A stretch of 64,000 nt of DNA from Lathyrus oleraceus (Eukaryota; Streptophyta; Magnoliopsida; Fabales; Fabaceae): the NCBI RefSeq assembly GCF_024323335.1, contig NC_066585.1, positions 341,125,346 to 341,189,345 of the forward strand. Direction: 5' to 3'. The position numbers and the translations under genes are program-made. Of the stretch, positions 21,234-33,500 are shown piece after piece (the stretch's first letter is position 1; each line of letters begins with the position of its first letter). The notes beneath the pieces were generated by a model. The model was not told the DNA's origin, did not search any database, and was given only the letters and a program-made list of their open reading frames with translations.

Positions 21234-22534
21234 CAGGGTTAAAACTTCCAAAAATGAGTTTTTTACAATGTATTGTGACATTTCCTTGCATTTCTTATAT
21301 GTGATGGATATTTTGAGAATGAAAATGAAAGGAATTGGCCAATTGAATGAAAATGAATTGACTTAACACATGAATATGCCACTTGAAATGGATTGAATCA
21401 TGATTTGAAATTAGGTACGAATAGCATAAACTCAACCCAGAATCCACAACTGACTCATGAAAGAAAGACACATGAACCTTAACAAGACCTATGGACCTAA
21501 CGATAGTGGCATAACAATGATCAGATGAATGAATGAAAGTAGATGAAAGTTATGAGACCAAGGACTTGGGTTATGACTAATGGACTCAAGCAACATTTAT
21601 GGAGATACAATCACGAAGACAAAATGGATGGACCAAACACGGGAGGCTGATCGGCACACTGAGTGAAAGATCCCATGAGATTAGGGTTTTATGAATCATA
21701 GCCTTCAATCCAGGTCTTTGAATCAATCAAGGTACTTTTCAAACAACACCAAGGCTCCATGGTCCCCATCCTTAGGAGACTAGGGTTTTAAGCCAATCAC
21801 AAAACTCCATCAACAATTCCTCTGACTGTGGGCCCACAACTAGTGTTTAGAAGCCCAGTTCATGTGCGGGGGCCGAGCAGCAAGATCCCTCAAGACCGAG
21901 CAGTACCAAATTTTTTACTCCAAACCTGCTTTGTTAACCAAAAACCTCGAATCTATGATTTTTGTTAACCCATGTTAATCACGAATGAATGATGAACATG
22001 AATGAGACATGAGTGAGGTTAGGACATATGTTGGGTAAAAAAACAAAAAGGGAGGGAAAATTTTGGGGTATGACACATGTGATAATAACTGACTAAGTAT
22101 TCCATCCTGTAGGATGATAACCATGCACCCTTAGCCAAAAAGATAAGTTTAGACATATCCCGATAATCATAGTTTCTACCTACCATTACAGACTTTCTCA
22201 ATTCAAAACAATTAAGAAGCATTATAACTTCATCATACATCCAAGGTCGCTCACCAACACTTAGTCACATACCTAAGTTTGTAACTTGCACGCGATCGCT
22301 CGACACATATCACAAGCTTAATAATAATTAATGTGTCTATGTGATCCTAATATATTCTCACTTGGTCTCGACATGGTTGATACAACTAATCATCTCACTA
22401 AAAAAACACCTATATTCTTGACCTCTTTTCAATCTAATCGCATGACCTTCACGTCTTAGGTTGACACCAAAATCCCAAGGGATCAAGCCAACTTGTATTA
22501 GGGTTTTCCCACATGTAAAACACTTGTTTAAGCT

Positions 22535-22678
22535 TATTTATAGGTGTATTACATCATGGACTTAACAATTGTTACAGTCGTAATAGGCCCATAACACATC
22601 AAAGCCACACACACCATTTCTAGTACTAAAACCTGAGTTGGTTACGGGTTGACCGTAATGACCATTACGGCCCGTAAC
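22535..22678 (-). promoter_or_regulatory. minus-strand LTR promoter with nested inverted repeats
   Basis: A minus-strand TATAAATA (22535-22542) is preceded, about 100 bp upstream in that orientation, by two nested inverted repeats: GTTACGGG/CCCGTAAC (22641-22648 with 22671-22678) around CCGTAATG/CATTACGG (22653-22660 with 22663-22670). This resembles the arrangement in the other LTRs of the window. Confidence 0.5.
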
Positions 22679-23680
22679 GCACCAGAGCCTCCCACAAGGC
22701 TTTTTTTTTCTTGTTTTGATGCATTTTTCCAACAATTCACAATAAACAAGATTTTACCTTTAACCCCAATCCGCAATTAACCCATCAAGCCCTAATCATG
22801 GTTTTACTACTAAGCTAATTCACAACGTAAACCACAATTAACAATCTAAAACCTAAGATCATAACATGCATCAACAAAAATTTGATTAGAGTTCACAAAA
22901 CATAAAATCGTAAGTTAGAGGGAAGGGAACCCACCTCTAATCAGAAGTTGAAGAAGGTGAGAAGATTTATGATGATGATGATTTTTCCTCAATTTCACTT
23001 GTATGCTCAAACTCTAGCTCTTCTTAATTTTTGCCTTCCTTGATCTAAGCTTCCTCGTCAAGTGAGGTTCACGGTGAACCTTCTCAATAATGATGAGATT
23101 GTTTTGTCATTAAAAAATATGATGAAGATTAGAGATGGTTTAAAACAGAAATTCAAGAATGGGAGAATGGAGAAGATTTACCTTGATCAATCATGAAATG
23201 AGTGCTTTTCCATTATTCCCATTTCCTTTTCTTTCCATGTTTTCTCTTCATTTGGAGGGAGGATGGTTTAAACAGAACTTCAAGAATGAGAGAATGGAGA
23301 AGACTTACCTTGATCAACCATGAAATGAGTGTTTTTCCCTTATCTCAATTTCCTTTTCTTTCCACGTTTTCTCTTCATTTGGAGGGAGGAGAAACTTCTA
23401 AGTTTCTCATCTAAGTGATCAACTTATACAATTGGCATGTCTAGTCAATAACCATCGTACCCTTCGATCATAAAAAATGCCATTTGCTAAAATGAGTTAA
23501 TTAGTATCTTAAACATGATTTTAACTGTATTAATCTTTTTATTTACCTCATAAACCATATAATATAATTGGAATTTAAACCAAGATGACCTTCGTGATAA
23601 ATTACTATTTTACCCAAAGTCTATAAATCATAAACGCATATGCGGATTTTCTTAATAATTTTTTTGGTCGGGATTTTACA

Positions 23681-26061
23681 CTTATCTTGTATTTCATTTG
23701 TGACACACAAGGAATCAAACAAGTTTGTTTCTAACCATTTATCTTTATCTTTCTGTTTTACTTTTACTTATCTTTCCACATTAGTTTAATACCTCAATTT
23801 TTTTTATCCCCATATACTTAACAATTAGTTTAATAACTCACAATTTTTTCTCCATACACAATATGTAAATAAGTTAAAGAACCAATGAAATGGCAAAGTT
23901 CTTTCCTTACATAATCGTTTTGTTTAAAGAAAAAAAATTACACTTAAAAAACATTAATCCAATTTTTAGTTAATTTTTAAGTTCCACTTCGTACTATAAA
24001 TTTTAGAGTTGTTTAATAGTCCTATCACCTACCATATCTTACAATGAGACAACAATACATAAACTAATTATCTGCTACCTCCCTCTCTTGCTTCTTTAGT
24101 AAAATCTCACTTGTTAGTTGAATTCAATAAATAAATTTTAACAGCAGAAAATAAAGTGATGAGAAAGTATCAAATTTCATGACAATATGCTATACATATA
24201 TTATTATTATTTTTTATTACCAACCCATTTATTAAAATTTGAATATTAAATAGATAGATATTTTGGTGAGTTCACCAATTAAAATCAAATGTACCTACCT
24301 CAATGTGTGTGTCTTTATAGGGTAAGAATTTCTTTAAGTTGAATGAACCTAAGATATTCAAATGAAAAGAAAGAAAACTAAAGTCTAATGTTGAGTTGCT
24401 GCCTTTCCCTATCTCTAGCTAGTAAAATCTTCATCATAAACTTCGGAGTTCACATCCAAAGTACTAGCACAAACTTATAGAACTGTTAAGAAAATCGCCT
24501 CTTTAAATTAAACCCAAATGAAATTAAAATAGTCAAAATGCTATATTTAATTAGTGGATCAAAAATATATTTAAATTAATAATAAATAAACTGAATCAAA
24601 ACTAAAAACTGAAAATGAAAAATAAAAAAAAAATTATTAAGTTTTAAAAAAAAAAGTGTAACATTCAATTTTTAATTAAATGATTCGGCTTGATAAAAAT
24701 TATTATTTTCTTTATTTTTTTTTACTATAAGGCGCTTTTATAAAAAGAATATATTATATTATAAGTTTTTTTTACAAAACCAATTAATAAATCAATAATT
24801 TATTACTAATGTATTTTTTTTATTATACTCTTCAATAAATTTATTTAACAATATTTTGTAAATTTTTTTCATAATTTTTATTTTTATATAACAATGATTA
24901 TATTTTTTAATAAGTATAAAAAATTAAAATAATTTATAGTAAAAATGAGATAGTATTTTCTAACACTGATATTGAATTATCAAAGCAATAATTTTGGTTC
25001 ATTTCAATTATAAATAAATTAAAATGATTCAGTTAAATTTGTATTTGGGTGATCTTTTATTATAGTTCAACTTAATTCAATTTGGGTGTACCCACAAAAT
25101 TTAATGTTTTTAAGAAATAGATGGTCAAGATAATACTTAGGATAAGGGAAAATAGGCTTTGATGAACAAAAAGGAAAATAAAGTGTTAGAAAAAAGAGGA
25201 AAGGAGAAAGGACATGGTAGAGTTATCGAAGGGAGGCATATAGATCTTCCAACAACGCAACACCCAATAGGTTGTTTTGTTCGGACCACATAACAATGCG
25301 GTCCCCTCTTTTTCTTTTCTTTCTTAAATTTCAAACTATAGTAACAAGAAAAAAACACAGATATAATTCTAAAACCCGAATATGCCCCTGTCCTTTATTT
25401 TTTTTTCCCGCGCTAGGTAATAGAAAAATCCCAAATCATATGACGACAACCACCATCATCAATGTAAATGATACCCTCCCTTCCTTGGGCCCCACACCAT
25501 CCTTCACTTTAAGAATCTAACTGTCCTCCATTACCCGCAAATCAATGTCTCCAAATTTTAACATTTTTTCATTTTCTATTTCTTTTTCACTCTCCGGTAA
25601 TTTAGCCAACACGCATCATTCAAATGTAGCCAAAAGTACATTATCAAATATACTAAAACTTAGAATAATTCAAATGATATCTATCTAAGAACATCAAATA
25701 CATTAAATTAAATTGATATGTATTTAAGAACATTAGAAATAAAAATAAAAGTTTTAATTTATTGAATTTAGTTAACAGATGTGTAAGAATATCATATATA
25801 TATATATAGTTAACTTGATATGTATGTAAGGACATCATGAACAAAAAATACTATAAGTTTTAATATGCCATATTTCAATTATTTATTTTTAAAATTTTTA
25901 AATTTCAAATACTAATTTATTTAATAAAAATAAAAAATAAAAATATTTAGTTCCTTAAACCATGCGGGTTATTAAACCAAGATTGTTTCACACTAGAGTA
26001 TTAATTTAAGTTTAATTCTCCCAAAAATATAATAAAAAATAAAAACCTTTTGCTTTCGGTG
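23681..26061. other. AT-rich intergenic DNA upstream of the EXL gene
   Basis: About 2.4 kb of AT-rich sequence with homopolymer and TA runs. No protein longer than about 80 codons is credible and no LTR ends were recognised. The proximal part presumably includes the regulatory region of the gene at 26167. Confidence 0.6.
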
Positions 26062-26069
26062 TATAAAAA
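26062..26069 (+). promoter_or_regulatory. TATA box of the EXORDIUM-like gene
   Basis: TATAAAAA lies 105 bp before the ATG at 26167. A start about 30 bp downstream would give a 5' UTR of roughly 70 bases containing the pyrimidine-rich CTACTACTCTTTCACTCTC. Confidence 0.65.
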
Positions 26070-26166
26070 AAAGCCTCACACTCTTGAAAGATCACGTTTT
26101 GTACTTTAGGAGGTCTCACCTCAGCTACTACTCTTTCACTCTCAAACTCAAATAAGTGGAAAAAAA

Positions 26167-27216
26167 ATGTTGAAAACCTTCCCCATCAAATCACCACCGT
26201 TCACGGTGGTTCTTTCTGTCTCTCTCGTCCTTCTCTCATTCCTTCTCACGGCGGTTCCAGTTTCCAGCTACCGTCCGTGGCCGCAAAACCCCGAAAAAAA
26301 CACAACAGACTACGCCTTCGGAACCTCCAAGAAATACGAAGGCTCATCGGAGTTTGTTAAACTACGCTACCACATGGGCCCTGTCTTAACCAACATCATA
26401 ACCGTCCATACAATCTGGTACGGCACATGGAAACGCAACCAGAAAAAAATAATCCGCGAGTTCATAAACTCAATCTCCGCCAAAAACTCACCTCACCCCT
26501 CGGTTTCCGGTTGGTGGAAAACCGTTATGCTTTACACGGACCAAACCGGGTCCAACATCTCAAACACGGTTCAGTTAGGCCAAGAAAAAAACGACCGGTT
26601 TTACTCCCACGGGAAATCCTTAACAAGATTATCTATACAATCAGTAATCAAAAGCGCTATCACCGCCAAAACAAAACCGTTACCGATAAACTCACGAAGC
26701 GGTCTTTATCTACTTCTCACCGCAGATGACGTGTACGTTCAGGATTTCTGCACGTCAGCATGTGGTTTTCATTATTTCACTTTCCCTTCACTTGTTGGTT
26801 ATACTTTACCTTACGCTTGGGTTGGGAATAGTGAGAGATTCTGTGCGGGACAGTGTGCTTATCCCTTCGCTGTTCCGCAGTTTATACCTAACGTGAAACC
26901 GTTTAAATCACCGAACGGCGACGTTGGAGTTGACGGAATGATAAGTGTTATTGGACATGAGATTGCTGAGCTGGCAAGTAATCCGTTAGCAAATGCTTGG
27001 TATGCTGGTGGGGATCCGAGTTTTCCGGTGGAAATAGCGGATTTGTGTGAGGGTATTTATGGAACTGGAGGTGGTGGATCTTATACAGGGCAGGTTTTGG
27101 ACGGTCATGATGGTGCCACGTATAATATGAATGGGATTAGGAGAAAGTTTTTGGTTCAGTGGCTTTGGAGTCATGTTTTGAATTATTGTACTGGTCCTAA
27201 TGCTCTTGATCACTGA
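26167..27216 (+). CDS. EXL: EXORDIUM-like protein (phosphate-induced protein 1 family)
   Basis: A complete intronless 349-residue protein. Residues ~10-34 form a signal peptide (VVLSVSLVLLSFLLTAV, cleavage probably near VSS-YRPW), so the product is secreted to the cell wall. Family blocks are present: YHMGPVLTN, IWYGTW, DFCTSACGFH, AWVGNSERFCAGQCAYPF, the invariant GHEIAELASNPLANAWY, ADLCEGIYG, and a C-terminal NYCTGPN. Length fits the family (about 300-350). EXORDIUM proteins are linked to brassinosteroid- and sugar-dependent cell expansion; the exact paralogue cannot be assigned here. It is the only intact host gene in the window and is flanked on both sides by retrotransposon-rich DNA. The ATG is the first after the TATA box, in an A-rich context. 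Confidence 0.95.
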   Translation: MLKTFPIKSPPFTVVLSVSLVLLSFLLTAVPVSSYRPWPQNPEKNTTDYAFGTSKKYEGSSEFVKLRYHMGPVLTNIITVHTIWYGTWKRNQKKIIREFINSISAKNSPHPSVSGWWKTVMLYTDQTGSNISNTVQLGQEKNDRFYSHGKSLTRLSIQSVIKSAITAKTKPLPINSRSGLYLLLTADDVYVQDFCTSACGFHYFTFPSLVGYTLPYAWVGNSERFCAGQCAYPFAVPQFIPNVKPFKSPNGDVGVDGMISVIGHEIAELASNPLANAWYAGGDPSFPVEIADLCEGIYGTGGGGSYTGQVLDGHDGATYNMNGIRRKFLVQWLWSHVLNYCTGPNALDH

Positions 27217-28126
27217 TTTTCTTCATCAGTGTATGTAGAAGAATGAGATATTTTCATTTTTATTGTTATTCTTGTGTTTTGTGTTTTGGGCTTGTTCGGT
27301 GGGTTTGTGATTTTGTGGTGGTAATGCTGGGGTTTTTTTGGTAATTCTGTTACGGTGGTTAAGTTTGCTCATGATGCAAATAATGTAATTTTGGTTGAAT
27401 ATGATATATGATATAATTATAAAGCTCAGACATTTGTAGTTACTGTATGGTAATGGAGTTTTCACCTGTATAAATGTAATGTTTTGATTGGAGACTTACT
27501 CTTAAAAATTTGGTTCCCAATGCTTCTATTTGCTGCAGAAATGATGAATCTATTAACCCATGGTTCTGTGGATCTGCCTTTGTCATTTGAAATGTGTTTC
27601 CAAATGGGAAAGGATTCCCTCCGGTTTGAAATTGACTGGAGGGAGAACAGTGTTATCCACGCCCTTCAAATTTCATACTTCTATATATAAATATATTTTA
27701 TAGTATATGTTTGCCTTTTTATCATGGGGTGATGGCCTGTAATTTGAAATAGGAGGTTGGGGTTGTTGTTTTTATATAGTAATTGAATGAATTATGAATT
27801 ATGTGAGTGTTTAAATATTCATAGTTGTGGTCTTCGGATATTTTATTTATAAATAACTAATTTTTAAATTTATATATTAAAATAATTACATTTTTAATTT
27901 ATTTATCAAATTAATTATATTTTTGACATAGGATAAGAGGAATAAAGATTGATGTTTAAACGCCATTAGTGATGGCGATCGGATGAACATCATATCTCTG
28001 CAAATGGTGCATGCTCTATTAAGAGTATGCGTCATAATATATGGTTATTATTATTATTATTATTATTTTTATTTTAATAATTATAATTAATAAATTGCAA
28101 TAAAAAAATTAAAAAAAATCATAATA
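27217..28126. other. 3' flank of the EXL gene and intergenic DNA
   Basis: T/G-rich 3' UTR-like sequence follows the stop, with AATAAT near 27379 and ATAAAT near 27471 as possible polyadenylation signals. Farther on are two inverted repeats, TCCCTCC/GGAGGGA (27616-27644) and a 9-bp stem at 28009-28030, and ATT microsatellites. No gene is supported. Confidence 0.55.
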
Positions 28127-28680
28127 TTATTTTATAAAATTCAAATACACAACAATTGGATAGAAAATCAATGATCCGCTCAATCGAAAACGTCTTTCTA
28201 TTTCATATTTCAGTGCATTAGTTTGTCTTCGAGATCTCTCACGATTTTTTTGAGGTGTTTGAGGTCTTTGAGTGCTGGCCTCAAGAAAAGGCGGTTGATG
28301 TGAGGGTTCTCTGTGGTATTTGACATATTTGCCATCATTTCTCCCCAATAGGCAGGGGGTTGTCTCTAACGGCGCTGACATAATTGAGTTCGGTGCCCAT
28401 GTTGTCATAGTTGGGTCGTTGTGGTTGAGTTATGTATGAGCGGTATGGTTCGTTGAATTGAGACATTTAATCGTTTTGGACACGAAGCAATGGTTCTTGT
28501 GGTGTAAGAAAGTCATACAATGGTTGAGTGCTTTGGTGGTGAGATGTTTGAGTGTTCATTGGTGGGGGACTATGGTGAGATGGGGTGGACTCGTATAAAT
28601 TATCGGAACTATAGACATATGTGGTGGTTGCGTATGGTTGTTGGTGGTATGGGTCAGACTCTTGGTTTCATGTTTGGGCG
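28127..28680 (-). pseudogene. 3' part of a decayed plant-mobile-domain-like transposon gene
   Basis: Minus-strand reading is rich in Gln, Ser, Thr and Pro with an Arg-rich end (NRERSRRQTNALKYE), resembling the low-complexity C-terminus of plant mobile domain proteins in Mutator-like and related elements. Several stops interrupt it. It is separated from the next fragment (37349 onward) by the chromovirus. The family assignment rests on weak resemblance. Confidence 0.4.
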
Positions 28681-28685
28681 TGTGA

Positions 28686-30503
28686 TGTAACACCCTTCTA
28701 CCCCAAACGACATATTTAAATTGATTATCAGAGTACAACATGTAGAAGAGTTTACATTTCTTAAAACATAACACTTATCGCATCACAACATAAAACATAT
28801 TATTTATTTGATTTAAAACTTCGCAGCGGAAAACAACATAATTATTATAATAATGTGTCAACATGATCTCAACAAAACATCTCAACAATTATTCATCATA
28901 AACAACATAAATAAAGATAATTTGGCTATCGAATCCCATAATCCCCGGTGTCACATGACCAGAGCATTTGACTCGACTCTGTAGAATAACTCTACACTTA
29001 TTCTTCGAACCTCAACAATAGCTACTCCACTTTATCTGCACATTGCTCATCATAGATGAACATAAACACATGCAGAAGGGGTGAGAATTACATTATTAAA
29101 TAATTATATAACGACAGAAATATAAACATAAATATATTTCACATATACCAACACAGCTCATCATAATCATCATAATCAACATACTCATGAACATCAACAA
29201 AACAACATATCAATGCAATGCACACACCCATGCATGACTCAACACGACTCGGTATACCCATTTTGTGACCAACTACAGGATCACCACTCCCAGATTCATC
29301 ACCATAGAATCCGAGTTCCCCGTAAGGAACTAAGCCTCTCAACAAGCCCGGAGTCAACAACATCATTGGAACTCAGTCCGTTCATCACTAGGCATCGGCC
29401 TTTCATGAATGCATGCACACCAAGCATGCATCATAATCAACATAGCAACAACAGCATCATATAGTCATGTTATCATCATCATTAACACATTCTATCATAA
29501 AAGCATATCACATCATGCCACATAATCAAACACAATATTATCACACTCTACTAAGATCTATACCACTCAAAGCAACGGGAAATGATCCCTCGTATACTAT
29601 GCATCAGCTAAGTTACCTTGCTCCGCCTAAAAAAACAAAAACTGCACAACAACAGCCAGGAAAGACCACAAGTCTGCCCATACGCGTATTGCCCATGCTC
29701 ATACGCGTATTGCCCACGCTTGGCCGAATCCATACGCGTATTGGCCATTCCCATACGCGTATGCTACGCGTATCACTTCCCCATACGCGTACCACCAGAG
29801 ACCATTTCACGTTCAAAATTCCATCTTCCTCCTCCATACGCGTATTACCTAGCGCCATACGCGTACCAGCCATCTCATACGCGTATTGCCTAGTGCCATA
29901 CGCGTATGACCAGAAACCAGATTTCCAGATCTGCAATGGCTCCATCTGCTACGAGATCTATCCAAATTCATCCCTCCATAGTCCAAATTTCACACAGAAT
30001 CACTCATACCATCTAATACAATAGTCTCCTATTCGATTTCACAAATCCTAACATCATTGCCTATAATTTCTACGAATTCCTTCGATTAAAATCCCAATTT
30101 CGTTCACATAATATTTCACCATTTTCAGCATATCATTATTTAATAAGGTTCAGACCCCTTACCTCTTTGGATTGAAGGAAGCTCCGAGTAATCTTTGGCC
30201 TTTTCCTCTTCTTTCTCTTTCTCTTCAGCGTTTCCCTTTCTCTCTGACTCTGAGACACAATACGTGAAAAACCAACTCTGAGTTCTCCTTTGGAATCTTT
30301 TTCTATCCAATTTCCACTTTTACCCTTCCACTCTTCATATTCCACTTATTTTATTATTTAATTATTATTAAAATAAATAACACTTATAATAATAATAATA
30401 ATAATAATAATAATTCCCAATATTATTTAATAATTCCTTTTTACCTTCAAATAATCATATTAAATAATATTTAAATTATTCTAACGATAATCGGGGTGTT
30501 ACA
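28686..30503 (-). repeat. chromovirus 3' LTR
   Basis: This 1818-bp LTR reads TGTAACACCC at its low-coordinate end and ends GGGTGTTACA at 30503. On the minus strand the first ~350 bases are AT-rich with a microsatellite, followed by a purine-rich stretch (30184-30250) and, after ~600 bases, the ATACGCGTAT array. Identical short frames in both LTRs are not genes. Confidence 0.95.
29680..29907. repeat. ATACGCGTAT palindrome array, 3' LTR copy
   Basis: Ten copies of ATACGCGTAT or close variants, with centres near 29684, 29705, 29736, 29757, 29768, 29787, 29840, 29861, 29881 and 29902. Spacings are 21, 31, 21, 11, 19, 53, 21, 20 and 21 bp, close to whole helical turns. The core ACGCGT is a CGCG-box of the kind bound by plant CAMTA factors; binding here is inference. 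Confidence 0.85.
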
Positions 30504-30517
30504 ACTCTCCCCCACTA
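30504..30517 (-). other. chromovirus polypurine tract
   Basis: On the minus strand AGTGGGGGAGAGT directly precedes the 3' LTR, about 30 bases after the polyprotein stop. Confidence 0.85.
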
Positions 30518-30545
30518 AAAGAGTTTTCGTCCTCGAAAACATACC

Positions 30546-33500
30546 TCAAGCAAATAGAGCCGGATACGATTCCTTCATCTGATCTTCACGCTCCCAAGTC
30601 AAGCTCTCACCAGCTGGACCTCCCCAAACAACTTTCACTAGAGCAATCTTCTTACCTCTCAGGGTCTTCTCTTCTCGGTCATCTATCCGAATTGGCAACA
30701 CCTCAACGGTCAAATTATCCCTCACCTGGATATCATCCAACTGAACAACATGCGAAGGATCCGCAATATATTTTCTCAACTGAGATACATGAAACACATC
30801 ATGCAGATTAGAAAGCGACGGCGGTAAAGCTATCCGATACGCCACTTCTCCAACCCTCTTCAAAACCTGATACGGACCCACAAACCTCGGAGTAAGCTTT
30901 TTAGACTTTAAAGCTCTACCCACACCTGTCGTCGGAGTAACTCTCAAGAACACATGATCTCCCTCTTGGAACTCAAGTGCCTCTCTCCTATTATCATGAT
31001 AACTCTTCTGACGACTCTGAGAAATCTTCATTTTCTCCTGAATCATCTTAACCTTTTCAGTCGTCTGCTGCACAATCTCAGGTCCGAGTACAACACTCTC
31101 ACCTGACTCATACCAACACAATGGAATTCTACACCTCCTACCATACAATGCTTCATATGGAGCCATACCGATACTAGCATGAAAACTATTATTATAAGTA
31201 AACTCCACCAACGGCAAATAACTATCCCAAGAACCACTCTGCTCCAACACACAAGCTCTCAACAAATCCTCTAAGGATTGGATAGTTCTTTCAGTCTGAC
31301 CATCAGTCTGAGGATGATAAGCTGAACTCAACCTCAACTTAGTCCCCAACGCTTTCTGCAAACTTTCCCAAAATCTAGAAGTAAATCTGGGATCTCTGTC
31401 AGACACAATACTGGATGGAATACCATGCAGCCTCACTATCTCCTCGATATACAACTCTGCCAACTTCTCTAAAGAGTGATTAATCTTCATCGGCAAGAAA
31501 TGCGCCGACTTAGTCAACCGATCCACAATCACCCAAATAGAATCATTACCCTTCACCGTCCTCGGCAATCCCGTCACAAAATCCATGGAAATGCTATCCC
31601 ACTTCCATTCAGGAATCTTCAAAGGTTGCATCATACCTGCCGGTTTCTGATGTTCAATCTTTGACTTCTGACAAGTCAAACAGGCATACACAAACTTAGC
31701 AACATCTCTTTTCATACCAGCCCACCAAAACAACTTCTTCAAATCTTGATACATTTTAGTTGCACCTGGATGGATACTCAACCCACTCCTATGGCCCTCT
31801 TCAAGAATACTCTTTTTCAATTCAGACACATCAGGAACACAAACTCTACCTTTAAATCGCAGGATGCCATTCTTATCAATCTCAAAATTACCACCATTAC
31901 CCTGGTTAACCATAGTAATATGATCAACTAGAGCGACATCAATCTGCTGACCATTCCGAATATCTTCCAGAATTCCACTAGTCAACTTCAGCATACCCAA
32001 CTTTACACTATCAGCGGAAACTTCACAACCCAAACTCATATCACGGAACTGTTCAATTAACTCAAGCTCCCGAACCATCATCATAGACATATGTAGAGAC
32101 TTTCTACTCAGCGCATCTGCAACTACATTAGCCTTACCGGGATGATAACTCATTTCAAAGTCAAAATCCTTCAGTAATTCTAACCACCTTCTCTGCCTCA
32201 TATTTAACTCTTTCTGATCAAACAGATACTTCAGACTCTTGTGATCACTGAACACTTCGAATCTGGAACCATACAGATAATGCCTCCACATTTTCAACAC
32301 AAATACAACAGCTGCAAGTTCTAGATCATGCGTAGGATAATTCCTCTCATGAACTCTCAACTGTCTAGAAGCATAAGCTACAACTTTACCATTCTGCATC
32401 AAAACACCGCCAAGACCCATTAAAGAAGCATCACAATAAACAACGAAGGACTCACCAGGATTAGGCAAGATCAACACTGGAGCACTGGTCAACCGCTTCT
32501 TCAACTCAACAAAACTCGCTTCACAAGCTGCATCCCACACATACACTTGACCCTTCTTAGTCAACTGCGTCAACGGCAACGCCAACTTAGAGAAGCCCTC
32601 AATAAATCTGCGATAATAACCAGCTAACCCCAGAAAACTGCGTATCTCAGTAGCAGACTTCGGAGTCTCCCACTGTAATACAGCATCCACTTTAGCAGGA
32701 TCAACAGAAATCCCACCACTCGAAATCACATGGCCAAGGAAACTCACTTCCTTCAACCAGAACTCACATTTAGATAACTTTGCATATAATTTCTTTTCCC
32801 TTAACACCTGCAAAACAATTCTCAGATGTCCTGTATGCTCTTCTTCCGTCTTAGAATATATCAATATATCATCTATGAACACCACAACAAAATTATCAAG
32901 GTACGGATGAAATATACGATTCATATATTCCATAAACACACCTGGAGCATTAGACACACCGAACGGCATCACAGTGTATTCATAATGACCATACCTCGTA
33001 CGGAAAGCAGTCTTCGCAATATCATCTGACTTCACTCGGATCTGATGATAACCCGACCGCAAATCAATCTTACTGAAAACATGAGCTCCAACCAACTGGT
33101 CCATCAAATCATCAATCCTCGGCAATGGATACCGATTCTTGATAGTCACCTTATTCAACTGCCGATAATCGACACACAACCTCATCGTACCTTCTTTCTT
33201 CTTCACTAACAATACTGGTGCACCCCAAGGAGAAACACTTGGACGCACAAACTTCTTCTCAAGCAATTCCTCAAGTTGCTTCTTCAATTCAACTAATTCA
33301 GTTGCCGACATTCTATAAGGAGACATCGACACTGGACTCGTACCTGGTACTAAGTCAATGGCAAATTCGACTTCACGTTCTGGAGGTAAATCGCTTACAT
33401 CCTCCGGAAACACATCCTGAAATTCACAGACAACAGGCAATTCTACACTCACCACTTTCTTATCCGCTTGCAGAGACGCAAATAAAGCGAATATCTGAGC

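Larger units (their letters stand above)
15778..22075 (-). repeat. Ogre-type solo LTR (minus), itself split by a copia solo LTR
   Basis: On the minus strand it starts TGTCATACCCCAAAATTTT at 22075 and ends GCTTCA at 15778. The flanks carry an exact 5-bp duplication, CATGT, at 15773-15777 and 22076-22080, which supports a solo LTR. Without the inserted copia LTR it is about 4.9 kb, typical of Ogre. It contains duplicated sub-blocks (around 16495, 18165 and 18410) also found in the solo LTR at 38005-40996, a GA microsatellite and a GTCGAC palindrome cluster. Open frames around 19392-20360 and 20532-21138 are not supported as genes. Confidence 0.82.
15724..23680 (-). repeat. old minus-strand LTR, split by later insertions
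   Basis: The right end reads TGTAAAATCCCGACC on the minus strand at 23680, a typical gypsy-type LTR start. Joining 15724-15777 to 22081-23680 across the later Ogre solo LTR gives about 1.65 kb ending GTGTCACA. A minus-strand TATAAATA box lies at 22535-22542. No clear target duplication was found (GTCTT against CTTAT), so the left end is provisional and the family is not identified. Confidence 0.5.

Noticed and set aside
27484..27690. 68-codon frame downstream of the EXL gene
   Set aside because: No domain, signal or promoter is visible; it overlaps an inverted repeat and is probably chance.
29467..30024. 185-codon frame in the chromovirus LTR, repeated exactly at 36304-36861
   Set aside because: It lies in LTR sequence on the strand opposite to the element and spans the palindrome array; identity merely reflects the identical LTRs.
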